From Carnobacterium alterfunditum DSM 5972 (lineage in GTDB: Bacteria > Bacillota > Bacilli > Lactobacillales > Carnobacteriaceae), in NCBI RefSeq assembly GCF_000744115.1, contig NZ_JQLG01000004.1, positions 2,268,190-2,332,189 on the forward strand: a DNA stretch of 64,000 nucleotides, given 5' to 3'. The stretch's first letter is position 1. Every line of letters begins with the position of its first letter. A program made the position numbers and the translations under genes. Of this stretch, positions 10,028 through 20,823 are shown one piece after another. The notes under the pieces were generated by a model. That model was not told the origin of the DNA. It searched no databases and saw only the letters and a list, made by a program, of their open reading frames with translations.

Positions 10028-10474
10028 TTGTCACTTTTAGAAACCATTAATGACGACATTAAAACTGCGATGAAAGCCAGAGATAAAGAATCTTTAGCTG
10101 TCATGCGCATGTTAAAAGCTGCATTGCAAAATGATCAAATCAGCAAAGGTAATGAATTAAGTGAGGATGAAGAGTTAACAGTTCTTTCTCGCGAAATGAA
10201 ACAACGACGTGAATCTCTTGAAGAGTTTAAAGATGCTGGTCGAGAAGACTTAGTTGAACAAACAGAAGCAGCTATTCATATCGTTGGAAACTATTTACCT
10301 CAACAACTTTCTGAAAACGAGCTTAAAGTGATCATTCAAGAAGCTATTACTAAGGTAGATGCTAAATCTATGAAAGATTTTGGAAATGTTATGGGAGTTG
10401 TTATGCCTTTAACAAAAGGTAAAGCGAACGGTAACGAAGTCAATCGATTAGTAAAAGAACTTTTGAATGCATAA
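10028..10474 (+). CDS. yqeY: GatB/YqeY domain protein
   Basis: 148 residues, wholly made of the YqeY domain (MSLLETINDDIKTAMKARDK at the start; GNVMGVVMPLTKGKANG near the end). The domain resembles the tRNA-binding tail of GatB, but free-standing YqeY has no settled function. The start is TTG, placed behind GAGGGTGG. Co-transcribed with rpsU and ended by the terminator at 10501. Confidence 0.93.
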   Translation: MSLLETINDDIKTAMKARDKESLAVMRMLKAALQNDQISKGNELSEDEELTVLSREMKQRRESLEEFKDAGREDLVEQTEAAIHIVGNYLPQQLSENELKVIIQEAITKVDAKSMKDFGNVMGVVMPLTKGKANGNEVNRLVKELLNA

Positions 10475-10500
10475 AGGATAAGCAATTGTCTTTTGAAAAA

Positions 10501-10537
10501 GGTAAAGTTAAGGAATCTCTTAACTTTACCTTTTTTT
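10501..10537 (+). terminator. Intrinsic terminator after yqeY
   Basis: Perfect 12-bp stem 10501-10512/10519-10530 with loop GAATCT, then seven T. Confidence 0.95.
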
Positions 10538-10647
10538 GTTGCTTCGTTTTTAAGTACTGGTCTTCTATCTAAGAAGGAAAGCTTCATTTTAAACGAAAAA
10601 TGTGCTATTCTTTAAACTATAGAAAGAAAAAGGAGCGTGTTGTTTGT

Positions 10648-11673
10648 TTGACTAACTTAGTGAACGAAACCCGTTTAGTAAATTTGAAAAACGAAAATGC
10701 TACAGCTATTCTATTTGGTGCTCAAGATAAACATTTAGCGTTATTAGAAGACTCAATGGAAGTTGTCATTAACAGCCGTGGAAGCCATATAGAAATTGTT
10801 GGCACAAAAGAGAACACAGCAAAAGTTGAACAAATCCTTGAGCAACTAGAAGAATTAATAAAGCGCTCAATTCTTATAGGACCATCCGATGTTGTTACCG
10901 CCATCAAAATGGCAAAAAATAATACATTGCATTTTTTTATTGGTATGTATGAAGAAGAAATTGGTAAAGACCATAGCGGCAAACCGATAAGAGCAAAAAC
11001 GTTTGGTCAGCGTCAATATATCCAATCGATCAAAGAGAACGATATTACTTTTGGAATAGGTCCTGCTGGAACAGGAAAGACTTACTTGGCGGTAGTGATG
11101 GCTGTCGCTGCTATGAAAAAAGGTGAAGTAAAAAGAATTATCCTTACTCGTCCTGCAGTAGAAGCAGGTGAACATCTCGGATTTTTACCTGGAGATCTGA
11201 AGGAGAAAGTAGATCCTTACTTACGTCCAATTTATGATGCATTGTATGCTGTCTATGGTTTAGAACACACAACTCGTCTAATGGACAGAAATGTGATTGA
11301 AATCGCTCCTTTAGCCTATATGAGAGGGCGTACATTAGAGGATGCCTTTGTTATTCTTGATGAAGCACAAAATACAACAAAAGCTCAAATGAAGATGTTT
11401 CTTACACGACTTGGTTTTGGTTCAAAGATGATCGTAAATGGGGATATTACTCAAATTGATTTGCCTAGAGGAGCAATGAGCGGACTCGTTCATGCTGAAA
11501 AAGTTTTAAACCAAGTCAAAGGAATCAATTTTGTCCAATTTGACTCGAATGATGTTGTACGTCATCCAGTAGTAGCGCATATTATCAATGCTTATAGCGA
11601 AGAAAAAACATCAAACGAAATAAAAGAAGACGACATTAAAAAATCGAGTATAGAAAAAAAGACTAGGAAGTGA
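10648..11673 (+). CDS. phoH: PhoH-like ATPase
   Basis: Cytoplasmic P-loop ATPase of the PhoH family, implicated in RNA metabolism. An N-terminal KH-like segment (about residues 20-85) precedes the ATPase core with Walker A GPAGTGKT, TRPAVEAGE, and Walker B FVILDEAQN. A TTG at 10648 after AAAGGAG is the likely start (341 residues). An in-frame ATG at 10600 would lie in the apparent promoter region and add residues not expected in the family. First gene of a unit running through pgpH, ybeY, dgkA, cdd and era, the standard Firmicute order. Confidence 0.93.
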   Translation: MTNLVNETRLVNLKNENATAILFGAQDKHLALLEDSMEVVINSRGSHIEIVGTKENTAKVEQILEQLEELIKRSILIGPSDVVTAIKMAKNNTLHFFIGMYEEEIGKDHSGKPIRAKTFGQRQYIQSIKENDITFGIGPAGTGKTYLAVVMAVAAMKKGEVKRIILTRPAVEAGEHLGFLPGDLKEKVDPYLRPIYDALYAVYGLEHTTRLMDRNVIEIAPLAYMRGRTLEDAFVILDEAQNTTKAQMKMFLTRLGFGSKMIVNGDITQIDLPRGAMSGLVHAEKVLNQVKGINFVQFDSNDVVRHPVVAHIINAYSEEKTSNEIKEDDIKKSSIEKKTRK

Positions 11674-11677
11674 ATGA

Positions 11678-13900
11678 ATGCGAAGAAATTTAATACGCCT
11701 TCAGAAAAAAATGGGAAAATTATATATTCCTTCTATTCTCTTGCTTACATCTATCATTTTATTTTTAATCATGTATAGTGCTGTTAAACCAAAGGCTTTA
11801 GATATTGAACTATTTCAAGTAGCAGAAGAAACGATACGTGCAAATGCAACCGTTGAAGACAAAGAAAAAACAAAAGATAACAAAGAAACAGTTGCTGCAA
11901 CCGTTTCTCCTGTTTACACGTATAACGCTGATCTAAAAGACATTCAAATATCAAAAATAGAAATTTTATTTGTTACTGTAGATGAAGTTATTCAAGAAGC
12001 AAATGAACGATATGAAGCAGATTTAAAAGAAGCTAGAAAAAAAGCTTCAGAAGATAATGCTTCGATATCTTCTCGACAATCGTCAGAAGTAGATAAATTA
12101 ACGGATGATGAACTATTAAAATTGTTCAAAGAAAAGTTGAATAATCTAGATGATTCTACAAAAGTCTTTATTGAGATGTTCCCTGATTGGGCTATCTTGG
12201 ATCTATTAGCAGCAGATGCAACCAGTTTAACTAGTATGGAAAAATCAATCATAGCAGTGGTTTCTGAATTTATGTCGCAGCCTATAAAAAGTGAAGAGAT
12301 AAAAGATGTCAAACTGAAAGCAAATAATAATTTGGACTATTCTGATTTAGACTCAAGTATGCAGCGCGTGGCAGGTTTGATTGTTGAAAATGCAATCGTT
12401 GAAAATAATATCTACAACGCAATTGCTACTGAACAAAAAAAAGAAGAAGAAATGGCGAACGTTCAACCATCATTGATTTTACAGGGACAAGTAATTATTC
12501 AAGAAGGGCATGTAGTTGATAGTAATAATATGCATCAACTTAAATTGTTGGGTTTGTTAGACAATAATTCTTCTAAACAAGCTATGTATGGCTTGATTGT
12601 TTTAATTTTTACTCAAGCTCTTTTATTGTTTTACTTAGGGAAATCTAGAAAAGAAGATAGAATAGAGCATGGACGCCAAATAACCTTTTACTCAATTATT
12701 ATGGTAGTCTCAATATTATTGATGAAAGGTTTGCAATTGATTCAAAATGCAGATGTAGAATACATAGGTTTTTTATATCCTGCTGCATTAATATCTACCT
12801 TGTTGACAGCATTTGGTGCAAGACGTTTTGGGATATTAGCTAACGGATTTACGGCTGCATTTTCTATCTTTATTTTTAGCCCTGATTCAGGAACAAGTTT
12901 TAGCATTGTATTAGTTCTGTTTTATCTTTTAAGCGGTATGATGGGTACAATGATCACGCGTACCAAAATCACAAATCAGTTTTGGTCAAGCTTTATTTGG
13001 GTAACGGTCTTTAATGCTTTGTTTATCAGTTCATTTATTTTATACTTAAACATACAGCTGTGGTCTCAGCAAGTCTTTTTAATGGTTATATACGCTTTAT
13101 CCAGCGGCATCATTTCCTATTTTATGGCTATACTGCTATCACCATATATTGAAGTGCTTTTCAATGAAAATGCTGTTTTAACGTTAACTGAATTATCCAA
13201 TCCCAATAATCCTTTATTAAAAGAACTGCTGACAAAGGCCCCAGGTACCTATCATCATAGTTTGATGGTGGCAAACTTAAGTGCAAATGCAGTTGGAGCA
13301 ATTGGTGGAGATTCATTATATGCTCGAGTAGCTTGTTATTATCATGATGTTGGTAAATTACGTCATTCATTCTTTTTCATAGAAAATTTACCTCCTGGAA
13401 TGGAAAATCCACATAACCTGCTGACTCCTTTTGAAAGTAAAGAAATTATTTTTGGTCATGTTTCTGAAGGTGTAAAAATGCTAGAAAAAGCTAAGCTGCC
13501 TCAATCGATCATTGATATTTGTGCTCAGCATCATGGAACGACGCTTATGAAATATTTTTATGTCGTAGCTAAAGAAAAAGACGATACTGTACTTGAGGAT
13601 GATTTTAGATATCCAGGTCCAAAACCACAAACAAAAGAAGCAGCAGTTATCAATATCGCAGACAGTGCTGAAGCAGCTGTAAGGGCAATGTCTCATCCTA
13701 CTAGAGAGACCATTGAAAATTTTGTTCATAATTTAATTAATGGAAGAATTACGGATGGTCAGTTTGATGAGTGTTCCATCTCATTACAAGAATTGAAATT
13801 AGTTGAAAAGTCCATTTGTGAAGGATTAAATGGTACATTCCATTCCAGGATCGAATATCCGACTTTAAAGAAGAATAATCAACTGGGCATAAAAGAGTAA
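11678..13900 (+). CDS. pgpH: 7TM-HD family cyclic-di-AMP phosphodiesterase
   Basis: 740 residues. A first membrane segment (about 17-35) is followed by a large extracellular 7TMR-HDED domain (about 40-300), a block of about seven membrane helices (about 305-490), and a cytoplasmic HD domain with YHHSLMVANL, CYYHDVGK and CAQHHGT metal ligands. Members hydrolyse c-di-AMP to pApA. Starts 4 nt after phoH and ends 23 nt before the ybeY start; the PhoH-PgpH-YbeY order is conserved in Firmicutes. Confidence 0.95.
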   Translation: MRRNLIRLQKKMGKLYIPSILLLTSIILFLIMYSAVKPKALDIELFQVAEETIRANATVEDKEKTKDNKETVAATVSPVYTYNADLKDIQISKIEILFVTVDEVIQEANERYEADLKEARKKASEDNASISSRQSSEVDKLTDDELLKLFKEKLNNLDDSTKVFIEMFPDWAILDLLAADATSLTSMEKSIIAVVSEFMSQPIKSEEIKDVKLKANNNLDYSDLDSSMQRVAGLIVENAIVENNIYNAIATEQKKEEEMANVQPSLILQGQVIIQEGHVVDSNNMHQLKLLGLLDNNSSKQAMYGLIVLIFTQALLLFYLGKSRKEDRIEHGRQITFYSIIMVVSILLMKGLQLIQNADVEYIGFLYPAALISTLLTAFGARRFGILANGFTAAFSIFIFSPDSGTSFSIVLVLFYLLSGMMGTMITRTKITNQFWSSFIWVTVFNALFISSFILYLNIQLWSQQVFLMVIYALSSGIISYFMAILLSPYIEVLFNENAVLTLTELSNPNNPLLKELLTKAPGTYHHSLMVANLSANAVGAIGGDSLYARVACYYHDVGKLRHSFFFIENLPPGMENPHNLLTPFESKEIIFGHVSEGVKMLEKAKLPQSIIDICAQHHGTTLMKYFYVVAKEKDDTVLEDDFRYPGPKPQTKEAAVINIADSAEAAVRAMSHPTRETIENFVHNLINGRITDGQFDECSISLQELKLVEKSICEGLNGTFHSRIEYPTLKKNNQLGIKE

Positions 13901-13923
13901 AAAAAGGAGTGGGGATAGTACTT

Positions 13924-14400
13924 ATGGAATTAGATTTATATGATGAAACAAACCAAATCACAACTGAACAGAAAGAATTGGTGAATTCTCTATTGGAGTT
14001 TGCTGGGAAGCATTTAGAGTTGCCGGATGATACAGAAATGTCAGTAACTTTTGTTGATGATGATGCTATTCAAAAAATTAATAAGACTTATCGTGGAAAA
14101 GACCAGTCTACAGATGTTATTAGTTTTGCAATTGAAGATGAAGTAGAAGATGAATTAACGATCAACTTTGATAACCTAGAAGAACCTATGCCAAGGAATA
14201 TTGGCGACATTATCATTTCAGTTGATAAAACCGCGAGCCAAGCCAATGAATATGGACATTCTTTTGACCGAGAATTAGGATTTCTTGCCTTACATGGTTT
14301 CTTACATCTAAATGGATATGATCATATGGATCCTGAAGATGAAAAAGAAATGTTTGGGTTGCAGAAAGAGATATTAGAAGCCTATGGACTTAAAAGATAA
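13924..14400 (+). CDS. ybeY: Endoribonuclease YbeY (rRNA maturation)
   Basis: Zinc metalloprotein acting in 16S rRNA 3'-end maturation and ribosome quality control. 158 residues. The metal motif HGFLHLNGYDH is at about residues 122-132, and YRGKDQSTDVISF is the second signature. The ATG at 13924 is preferred; a GTG at 13909 overlaps its own AAAGGAG. The 3' end overlaps dgkA by 17 nt, indicating coupled translation. Confidence 0.96.
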   Translation: MELDLYDETNQITTEQKELVNSLLEFAGKHLELPDDTEMSVTFVDDDAIQKINKTYRGKDQSTDVISFAIEDEVEDELTINFDNLEEPMPRNIGDIIISVDKTASQANEYGHSFDRELGFLALHGFLHLNGYDHMDPEDEKEMFGLQKEILEAYGLKR

Positions 14401-14779
14401 AGGGGAAGTTGGAAAGAATTCTGCGTTTTTAGACTCGTTTAAATATGCATTTAAAGGAATTTTAACGGCATTTCAAGAAGAAAGGAATATGCGTTCACAT
14501 ATTTTGATTGGTTCGGTCGTTTTGATATTGTGTGTATTCCTAAATTTAGCCATTAATGAATGGTTATGGGTCATTTTCAGTATCTTTTTGGTCATTATAA
14601 TGGAAGTTTGGAATACTGTGATTGAAAATGTAGTCGACTTAGCTACTGGAGGTCAATGCCATCCTTTGGCAAAAAAAGCAAAAGATATGGCAGCGGCTGC
14701 TGTTTTAGTTACAGCAGGATTTGCCATTATTGTAGCAGCACTTATTATTTTACCTAAATTATGGCAAATACTATATTAA
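14384..14779 (+). CDS. dgkA: Diacylglycerol/undecaprenol kinase family protein
   Basis: 131-residue membrane protein with three hydrophobic helices and the signature EVWNTVIENVVDLATGG (about residues 67-83). Gram-positive members phosphorylate undecaprenol to recycle the cell-wall lipid carrier. The start lies inside ybeY with no strong ribosome site, suggesting translational coupling. The first 15 residues (DLKDKGEVGKNSAFL) are polar, as in orthologues. Confidence 0.92.
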   Translation: MDLKDKGEVGKNSAFLDSFKYAFKGILTAFQEERNMRSHILIGSVVLILCVFLNLAINEWLWVIFSIFLVIIMEVWNTVIENVVDLATGGQCHPLAKKAKDMAAAAVLVTAGFAIIVAALIILPKLWQILY

Positions 14780-14794
14780 AGGAGATCAACATTT

Positions 14795-15205
14795 ATGCAT
14801 ACTACAGATCAAAAAATTGAAGAACTAATCAATAAAGCAACAGATATGTTAGAAAAGGCTTATGTTCCTTATTCTCATTTTCCAGTTGGAGCTGCTCTTT
14901 TAACGAAAGAAGGGGAAATTTTTTCAGGCTGCAATATTGAGAATGCCTCTTTTGGTCTAACCAATTGTGCAGAACGCACCGCAATTTTCAAAGCTATTTC
15001 TGAAGGAAAAACAAAGTTTGATTACTTGGTAGTAACAGGCGATACAGACGGACCAATTTCACCTTGTGGTGCATGTAGACAAGTAATGGCAGAATTTTGT
15101 GAACCAGATATGCCTGTTTTATTAACAAACAATAAAGGAAATAAACAAATAACGACGGTTGGCGAATTGCTGCCCGGAGCTTTTAAATCGGAGGATATGG
15201 TTTAA
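14795..15205 (+). CDS. cdd: Cytidine deaminase
   Basis: Deaminates cytidine and deoxycytidine to uridine in pyrimidine salvage. 136 residues, the tetrameric small form. Zinc motifs are CAERTAIF (about residues 56-63) and PCGACRQ (about 89-95), with [10 protein letters not shown] upstream. The stop codon shares one base with the start of era (TAATG). Sits in the dgkA-cdd-era order typical of Firmicutes. Confidence 0.97.
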   Translation: MHTTDQKIEELINKATDMLEKAYVPYSHFPVGAALLTKEGEIFSGCNIENASFGLTNCAERTAIFKAISEGKTKFDYLVVTGDTDGPISPCGACRQVMAEFCEPDMPVLLTNNKGNKQITTVGELLPGAFKSEDMV

Positions 15206-16113
15206 TGAAAAATAATAATGAGCACAAATCAGGTTTTGTTTCTATCGTAGGACGTCCAAATGTCGGGAAATCAACGTTGTTGAATAAAATCGTTGGGCAA
15301 AAAATAGCAATCATGAGTGACAAAGCACAAACAACAAGAAATAAAATTCAGGGTATTTATACTACTCCAGAATCACAAATTGTATTCATCGATACTCCTG
15401 GTATCCACAAACCTAAACATCGCTTAGGAGATTTCATGGTCAGTTCAGCGTTTAGCGCGTTTAGAGAAGTAGATGTTATTTTATTCATGGTAAACGTTGC
15501 TGAAAAACGTGGACCTGGTGATAATTTTATTATGGAAAGATTGAAAACAGCTAAAAGTCCAGTGTTTTTAGTGCTTAATAAAATTGATAAAATTCATCCT
15601 GATCAACTATTGCCGATCATTGAGGATTATCGTTCCTTAGTAGACTTTGCGCAAGTTATTCCGATCTCAGCTTCAGACGGAAATAACGTAGATACATTAT
15701 TGGCTGAATTGCAAAACTATCTTCCAGAGGGACCTCAATTTTATCCAGATGACCAAGTAACGGATCATCCTGAATACTTTATCGTTTCTGAATTGATTCG
15801 CGAAAAAGTTCTTGAATTAACGAGAGAAGAAGTGCCTCATTCGGTCGCTGTAGTAGTGGAAAGTATGCAACGAAATGAATTGGGTAAAGTTCAAGTGCAC
15901 GCAGCAATCATTGTTGAACGGTCAAGTCAAAAGGGTATTATAATCGGTAAAGGCGGAAAAATGCTGAAAGATATCGGCATCCGAGCTAGAAGAGATATCG
16001 AAGTGTTATTGGGAGACAAAATTTATCTTGATCTATGGGTAAAAGTTCAAAAAGATTGGCGTGACCGTCAATCAAGTCTGCAAGACTATGGTTACCGTAA
16101 AGATGATTACTAA
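15205..16113 (+). CDS. era: GTPase Era
   Basis: Essential 30S assembly GTPase binding the 3' end of 16S rRNA. 302 residues. G1 GRPNVGKST is at about residues 17-25, followed by the effector region [10 protein letters not shown]3 DTPG and G4 NKID. The C-terminal KH domain has [11 protein letters not shown]. One-base overlap with cdd; a terminator follows at 16135. Confidence 0.98.
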   Translation: MKNNNEHKSGFVSIVGRPNVGKSTLLNKIVGQKIAIMSDKAQTTRNKIQGIYTTPESQIVFIDTPGIHKPKHRLGDFMVSSAFSAFREVDVILFMVNVAEKRGPGDNFIMERLKTAKSPVFLVLNKIDKIHPDQLLPIIEDYRSLVDFAQVIPISASDGNNVDTLLAELQNYLPEGPQFYPDDQVTDHPEYFIVSELIREKVLELTREEVPHSVAVVVESMQRNELGKVQVHAAIIVERSSQKGIIIGKGGKMLKDIGIRARRDIEVLLGDKIYLDLWVKVQKDWRDRQSSLQDYGYRKDDY

Positions 16114-16134
16114 AAAGTACTGACCAAATAAAAA

Positions 16135-16165
16135 AACAAACCATATAATTATGGTTTGTTTTTTT
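16135..16165 (+). terminator. Intrinsic terminator after era
   Basis: Arms 16135-16145 and 16150-16160 pair perfectly around TAAT, followed by T run. Confidence 0.92.
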
Positions 16166-16196
16166 AATCGAAGATCATATCGTAGGGGGTTTCTAA

Positions 16197-17012
16197 ATGG
16201 CTCAAATAGAAGAAGTAGAAGGCATTGTGTTATCTGTACGAAATCATCGTGAAAATGATCAATTGGTCAAATTATTTACAAATCGATTTGGGAAAAAAAT
16301 GTTTTTTGTCAAAGGAACGCGAAAGCAAAAAAATAAACTTAGAACAGCTGTATTGCCCTTTACGAAGGCAACATATATAGCTGATATGCGAGACACTGGA
16401 CTGTGTTTTATAAGAGATGCAAAAGAAGTTGAACAGTATAAAAGTATGCAAACGGATATCTTTTTAAATGCCTATGCGACGTATATTTTAAATTTAGCAG
16501 ATGCAGCTTTAGAGGATGGCGTTGTAGATGGAACGTTGTTTCATAAAATAGACCAGTGCTTAACCGAAATTGATGAAGGAACGGATCCAGAAATAGTAGT
16601 CAATATATTTGAGATCCAAATTCTTCCATATTTTGGTGTTTCGCCTGAATTAAGAGGTTGCCGTGTATGTGGGAATACTGAAGGGCCGTTTGATTATTCT
16701 GGCAGCTATGGAGGATTACTGTGCCAAGAGCATTGGCATCTGGATCGCTACCGTTACCATTCCAGTCAAAAGGCAATTCATTTTGTGCGGTTATTTTCAG
16801 CTATTTCTTTAGATCGTCTAGGCTCTATTACTGTTAAAGAAGAAACAAAACGGGAGATCAGGACGTTGATCGATCTTATCTATGATGAATCAGTCGGAAT
16901 CAAGTTGAAAAGTAAAAAATTTATTGATCAGATGTATACGTGGGGCAATCTCTTGATCGATAAGAGAGTCCCGCCTAAAGAAACACCAGATGAGAATGAA
17001 ATTAATGATTGA
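16197..17012 (+). CDS. recO: DNA repair protein RecO
   Basis: Helps load RecA on SSB-coated gaps with RecR. 271 residues. An N-terminal OB fold (about 1-80; VEGIVLSVRNHRENDQLV) precedes a helical domain holding the zinc-knuckle cysteines CRVCG and LLCQEH at about residues 155-180. ATG follows AGGGGG-like SD. The -35 box of the glyQS promoter overlaps the recO stop codon, so recO is compactly packed against the next unit. Confidence 0.94.
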   Translation: MAQIEEVEGIVLSVRNHRENDQLVKLFTNRFGKKMFFVKGTRKQKNKLRTAVLPFTKATYIADMRDTGLCFIRDAKEVEQYKSMQTDIFLNAYATYILNLADAALEDGVVDGTLFHKIDQCLTEIDEGTDPEIVVNIFEIQILPYFGVSPELRGCRVCGNTEGPFDYSGSYGGLLCQEHWHLDRYRYHSSQKAIHFVRLFSAISLDRLGSITVKEETKREIRTLIDLIYDESVGIKLKSKKFIDQMYTWGNLLIDKRVPPKETPDENEIND

Positions 17013-17038
17013 CAAAAGTTCTTGTAACAAGCTATGAT
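17009..17038 (+). promoter_or_regulatory. Promoter of glyQS
   Basis: TTGACA (17009-17014), 18-bp spacer, TATGAT (17033-17038). It overlaps the recO stop codon. Confidence 0.85.
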
Positions 17039-17045
17039 AGAAACA

Positions 17046-17259
17046 ATTGAATAACCAGCGATGAAAGAAAAAAGTAAAAATTTTATTTCTATACGAGCGA
17101 ATTTGGGATAGTGTAAGCCAAATATAGACAAAGTTTTGAAAGGCCTTCTGGAGCTGTTCGATAAAAGAGATGCTAGTTTTTAATAAACTAGAATTAGGGT
17201 GGAACCGCGATTGTATTATCGTCCCTATGCTGATAATTGTCAGCATAGGGACTTTTTTT
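17046..17259 (+). promoter_or_regulatory. Glycine T-box leader of glyQS
   Basis: GAAAGGC at 17138-17144 places the Gly codon GGC (17142-17144) in the specifier loop, opposite the AGTA motif near 17074. The T-box AGGGTGGAACCGCG is at 17196-17209. The terminator arms 17221-17232 and 17241-17252 pair perfectly, followed by seven T. Uncharged tRNA-Gly should promote readthrough. Confidence 0.95.
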
Positions 17260-17309
17260 GTGTTATTTTTTAGTTGACCGTATAATTTGAAAAAAAGGAG
17301 AATGTCATA

Positions 17310-18221
17310 ATGAAAGAAAATAGTTTAACATTTCAAGAAATCATTTTAACGTTACAAAAATATTGGTCAGATCAAGGCTGCTTGCTGCTCCAAGCTTACG
17401 ATACAGAAAAAGGGGCAGGAACGATGAGTCCCTATACATTCTTACGTGCGATTGGACCTGAACCCTGGAATGCGGCATATGTAGAGCCTTCAAGACGTCC
17501 AGCAGATGGCCGTTATGGTGAAAATCCAAACCGCTTGTTTCAACATCATCAATTTCAAGTAGTCATGAAACCTTCACCTGATGATATCCAAGAACTTTAT
17601 TTAGAAAGTCTTCGCTTATTAGGGATCGATCCATTAGAACATGATATTCGTTTTGTTGAAGACAACTGGGAAAATCCATCAATGGGTTGTGCTGGTCTAG
17701 GTTGGGAAGTTTGGTTAGATGGGATGGAAATCACTCAATTTACCTACTTCCAACAAGTTGGAGGATTAGAATGTAATCCTGTAACAAGCGAACTTACTTA
17801 CGGACTAGAACGTTTAGCTTCATACATTCAAGATGTAGATAGTGTTTATGACATTGAGTGGACGAAAGGCGTAAAATACGGTGAAATATTTATTCAACCT
17901 GAATATGAGCATTCAAAATACGCTTTTGAAAACAGCAATCAAGAATTGCTTTTGATGTTATTCAATGAATATGAAAAGGAAGCTTTAGCTCAAATTAAAG
18001 CAGGGTTAGTTCATCCAGCCTACGATTATGTTTTAAAGTGCAGCCACACGTTCAATTTATTAGATGCAAGAGGAGCAGTATCCGTCACAGAACGCGCTGG
18101 GTACTTAGCTCGCATTCGAAATATGGCACGTTCGATCGCAAAAGCTTTTGTAACCGAACGTGAGAAATTAGGTTTCCCTCTGCTTCAAAACCAATCTGTC
18201 GAAACTAAGGAGGCAAACTAA
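17310..18221 (+). CDS. glyQ: Glycyl-tRNA synthetase alpha subunit
   Basis: Catalytic class II subunit of the heterotetrameric bacterial GlyRS. 303 residues. Recognisable segments are [18 protein letters not shown] at the start, [17 protein letters not shown] (about 32-48), the [19 protein letters not shown] region, and [20 protein letters not shown] near 150-170. ATG follows AAAGGAG. Directly precedes glyS with one base between. Confidence 0.98.
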   Translation: MKENSLTFQEIILTLQKYWSDQGCLLLQAYDTEKGAGTMSPYTFLRAIGPEPWNAAYVEPSRRPADGRYGENPNRLFQHHQFQVVMKPSPDDIQELYLESLRLLGIDPLEHDIRFVEDNWENPSMGCAGLGWEVWLDGMEITQFTYFQQVGGLECNPVTSELTYGLERLASYIQDVDSVYDIEWTKGVKYGEIFIQPEYEHSKYAFENSNQELLLMLFNEYEKEALAQIKAGLVHPAYDYVLKCSHTFNLLDARGAVSVTERAGYLARIRNMARSIAKAFVTEREKLGFPLLQNQSVETKEAN

Positions 18222-18222
18222 G

Positions 18223-20307
18223 ATGACTAAAAATCTTTTATTAGAAATCGGTTTAGAAGAAATTCCAGCTCATATCGTTACCCCAAGTAGTGAACAATTA
18301 GTACAAAAAATAGCAGCCTTTTTAAAAGAAAATCGGTTGGATCATGGAGCAGTGATCCCCTTCTCGACTCCACGAAGACTAGCTGTTATTGTCAAAGATA
18401 TCGTAGAAAAACAAGAAGATATCCAAGAATCTGTAAAAGGTCCTGCTCGAAAAATAGCTCAAGATGCTGAAGGCAATTGGAGTAAAGCTGCTATCGGGTT
18501 TGCTCGAGGACAAGGAGCAGCTACCGATGATATCTATTTCAAATCGATCAAAGATATCGAGTACGTTTACGTTGATAAATTTATCTCAGGAAAAACAGTC
18601 AATGAGATTTTAGTTGGTTTAGATAAAGTGATCACATCACTGACATTCCCAGTAAGCATGCATTGGGCAAACCATTCATTTAAATATATCCGTCCGTTCC
18701 ATTGGCTGACAGCTATGTTAGATGAAGAGGTGATCCCCTTTGAACTGCTAGATATCCAAACAGCGAATACTTCACGCGGCCACCGTTTTTTAGGGCATGA
18801 TGTAACATTTGCTGATGCTTTGGACTACGAAAAAACGTTGGAGAGTGTTTTTGTTATCGCGGATAGTGCCAAACGTAAACAAATGATCGTTACCCAAATT
18901 GAGGAGCTGACAAAGGCAAATCAATGGTCTGTTTCATTGGATGAAGAATTACTAGAAGAAGTCAACAACTTGATTGAATACCCAACTGCTTTTTATGGTT
19001 CATTTGATAAAAAATACTTAGATCTGCCAGAAGAGGTATTGATCACGTCGATGAAAGACCATCAGCGCTATTTTGGCGTGAGAGACAATAAAGGCACTAT
19101 TCTACCTTACTTTATCTCCGTTCGTAATGGAAATGCCGAACACATTGATACAGTTGCTAAAGGAAATGAGAAAGTATTGACTGCCCGTTTAGATGACGGC
19201 CGCTTTTTCTATGAAGAAGATCAAAAATTAACCATAGCTGCTTGTGTCGAACGCTTAAAACTAGTGACGTTCCATGAAAAAATCGGGTCCATTTATGAAA
19301 AAATGAACCGGGTACAAGCAATTGCCCAACTAATTGGGAAACAGGTCGGTTTGACTGCTACTGAATTAAAGGATCTAAATCGTGCATCTGAAATTTATAA
19401 ATTTGATTTGGTGACCAACATGGTCGGAGAATTTCCTGAATTACAAGGGGTCATGGGTGAAAAATACGCTTTAGCGCAAGGTGAGAATCCAGTTGTAGCT
19501 GCAGCTATTAGAGAACATTACATGCCGATTTCAAGTGAAGGAGAACTTCCACAATCGTCTGTTGGAGCTGTTTTAGCTATTGCAGATAAATTGGAAAGTG
19601 TTTTAAGTTTCTTTGCAGTTGGAATGATCCCAACTGGATCAAACGATCCATATGCCTTGAGACGTCAAACCTATGGTATTGTTCGTATTATTGAATCGAA
19701 AAATTGGATTTTTCCAATGATCTCATTGAAAGAAAATATTCTAACGGCCTCTGTTATCGCACAAAGCTCCTTGATCGAAGGTTACAAGTCAAGTGCTGCA
19801 CAAGTAGGGGATTTTACTAAAGCTCGTATCCGTCAATTATTAATGGCAGAGAGCATACGCCATGATGTAGTTGATGCAGCCTTAAGTTCTCACCAAGAAG
19901 ATTTACTAAAATTGATTGAATCTAGTCGAGTCTTGAACAGCCATGTATCAGATGCTGTATTTAAACCGACGATCGAAGCGTTGACCCGGGTCGTTAATCT
20001 AGCTAGTAAAGGTGAAGAACTGCTTGACCAAGAAAAAATAAAAGTGAATACTGACTTATTTGAAACGAAGTCTGAAAAATTATTGCATGAAGCATTTGAA
20101 GAAATCATAAAAACGATAGACGAAAGTGATAGTGCTAAAAACTATGTAGCATTTGAGCAGTTGCAACCATTGATTGAGGAATTTTTCAATGAAAATATGG
20201 TCATGACTGACAATGAGGCCATTCGCAATAACCGCTTAGCTTTATTGATGGAGATTTCTAATTTCGTTTTATCTTTTGCTAGTGTAGACAAATTAGTAGT
20301 TAAGTAA
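18223..20307 (+). CDS. glyS: Glycyl-tRNA synthetase beta subunit
   Basis: tRNA-binding partner of GlyQ. 694 residues, full length. [15 protein letters not shown] opens the protein, GPARKIA and STPRRLAV follow in the first 90 residues, and [13 protein letters not shown] lies near 280. An HD-like middle region and the C-terminal anticodon-binding DALR-type domain follow. AAGGAGG precedes ATG. Closed by the terminator at 20334. Confidence 0.98.
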   Translation: MTKNLLLEIGLEEIPAHIVTPSSEQLVQKIAAFLKENRLDHGAVIPFSTPRRLAVIVKDIVEKQEDIQESVKGPARKIAQDAEGNWSKAAIGFARGQGAATDDIYFKSIKDIEYVYVDKFISGKTVNEILVGLDKVITSLTFPVSMHWANHSFKYIRPFHWLTAMLDEEVIPFELLDIQTANTSRGHRFLGHDVTFADALDYEKTLESVFVIADSAKRKQMIVTQIEELTKANQWSVSLDEELLEEVNNLIEYPTAFYGSFDKKYLDLPEEVLITSMKDHQRYFGVRDNKGTILPYFISVRNGNAEHIDTVAKGNEKVLTARLDDGRFFYEEDQKLTIAACVERLKLVTFHEKIGSIYEKMNRVQAIAQLIGKQVGLTATELKDLNRASEIYKFDLVTNMVGEFPELQGVMGEKYALAQGENPVVAAAIREHYMPISSEGELPQSSVGAVLAIADKLESVLSFFAVGMIPTGSNDPYALRRQTYGIVRIIESKNWIFPMISLKENILTASVIAQSSLIEGYKSSAAQVGDFTKARIRQLLMAESIRHDVVDAALSSHQEDLLKLIESSRVLNSHVSDAVFKPTIEALTRVVNLASKGEELLDQEKIKVNTDLFETKSEKLLHEAFEEIIKTIDESDSAKNYVAFEQLQPLIEEFFNENMVMTDNEAIRNNRLALLMEISNFVLSFASVDKLVVK

Positions 20308-20333
20308 CCTTTAACAAATCAGTTTACTTTATG

Positions 20334-20379
20334 CTCCACTAGGGATAGAATTTTCCTTAGTGGAGTTTTATTTTTTTAG
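20334..20379 (+). terminator. Intrinsic terminator after glyS
   Basis: Arms 20334-20345 and 20354-20365 pair with one G-T, then a T-rich run to 20379. Confidence 0.9.
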
Positions 20380-20401
20380 CCAGATAAAGGGGCGAGCAGA
20401 G

Positions 20402-20773
20402 ATGATCAATTATCCGTTAACGATGAAACGAGTATATGAAAAAAGTGAAAAAGAAGATGGCTATCGTATTTTAGTGGACCGAATATGGCCCAGAGGGGTA
20501 TCGAGAGAAAAAGCTGATATAGATGATTGGACAAAAGAAATCACTCCAACGACAAAAATCCGTAAAGAATTTGATCATCAACCGCAAAAATTTGATTGGT
20601 TTAAAAAAGCTTACTGGGCTGAATTAGAATCAAATCCTTATGCACAAGAGTTTATTGAACATGTTTTCGATGAGTTGCAGCAATCGCCAGTAACGTTTGT
20701 CTACGCCGCAAAAGATGAACAATTCAACCATGTGGTGATTTTAATAGAATTCGTTCAAACTAAAATGCAATAG
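20402..20773 (+). CDS. DUF488 family protein
   Basis: 123 residues. The family core RILVDRIWPRGVSREKA lies at about residues 22-38, followed by a DDWTKEITP segment and a conserved C-terminal VTFVYAAKD. No biochemical role is firmly known; some DUF488 proteins resemble HTH-containing or stress proteins. The ATG at 20402 is taken as start because an upstream in-frame ATG at 20360 falls in the glyS terminator stem. It has its own weak AAAGGGG site. Neighbours give no functional clue. Confidence 0.82.
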   Translation: MINYPLTMKRVYEKSEKEDGYRILVDRIWPRGVSREKADIDDWTKEITPTTKIRKEFDHQPQKFDWFKKAYWAELESNPYAQEFIEHVFDELQQSPVTFVYAAKDEQFNHVVILIEFVQTKMQ

Positions 20774-20823
20774 CATACTTAGTAAATTGTTTGAAAAATA
20801 AATAAATCCGTTTGGAGGACACT

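Noticed and set aside
10600-10647. ATG at 10600 as start of phoH
   Set aside because: It overlaps promoter-like sequence and precedes the AAAGGAG site, so translation there is unlikely.
11992-12312. Minus-strand ORF of 106 residues inside pgpH
   Set aside because: Antisense shadow of the pgpH extracellular domain with no ribosome site.
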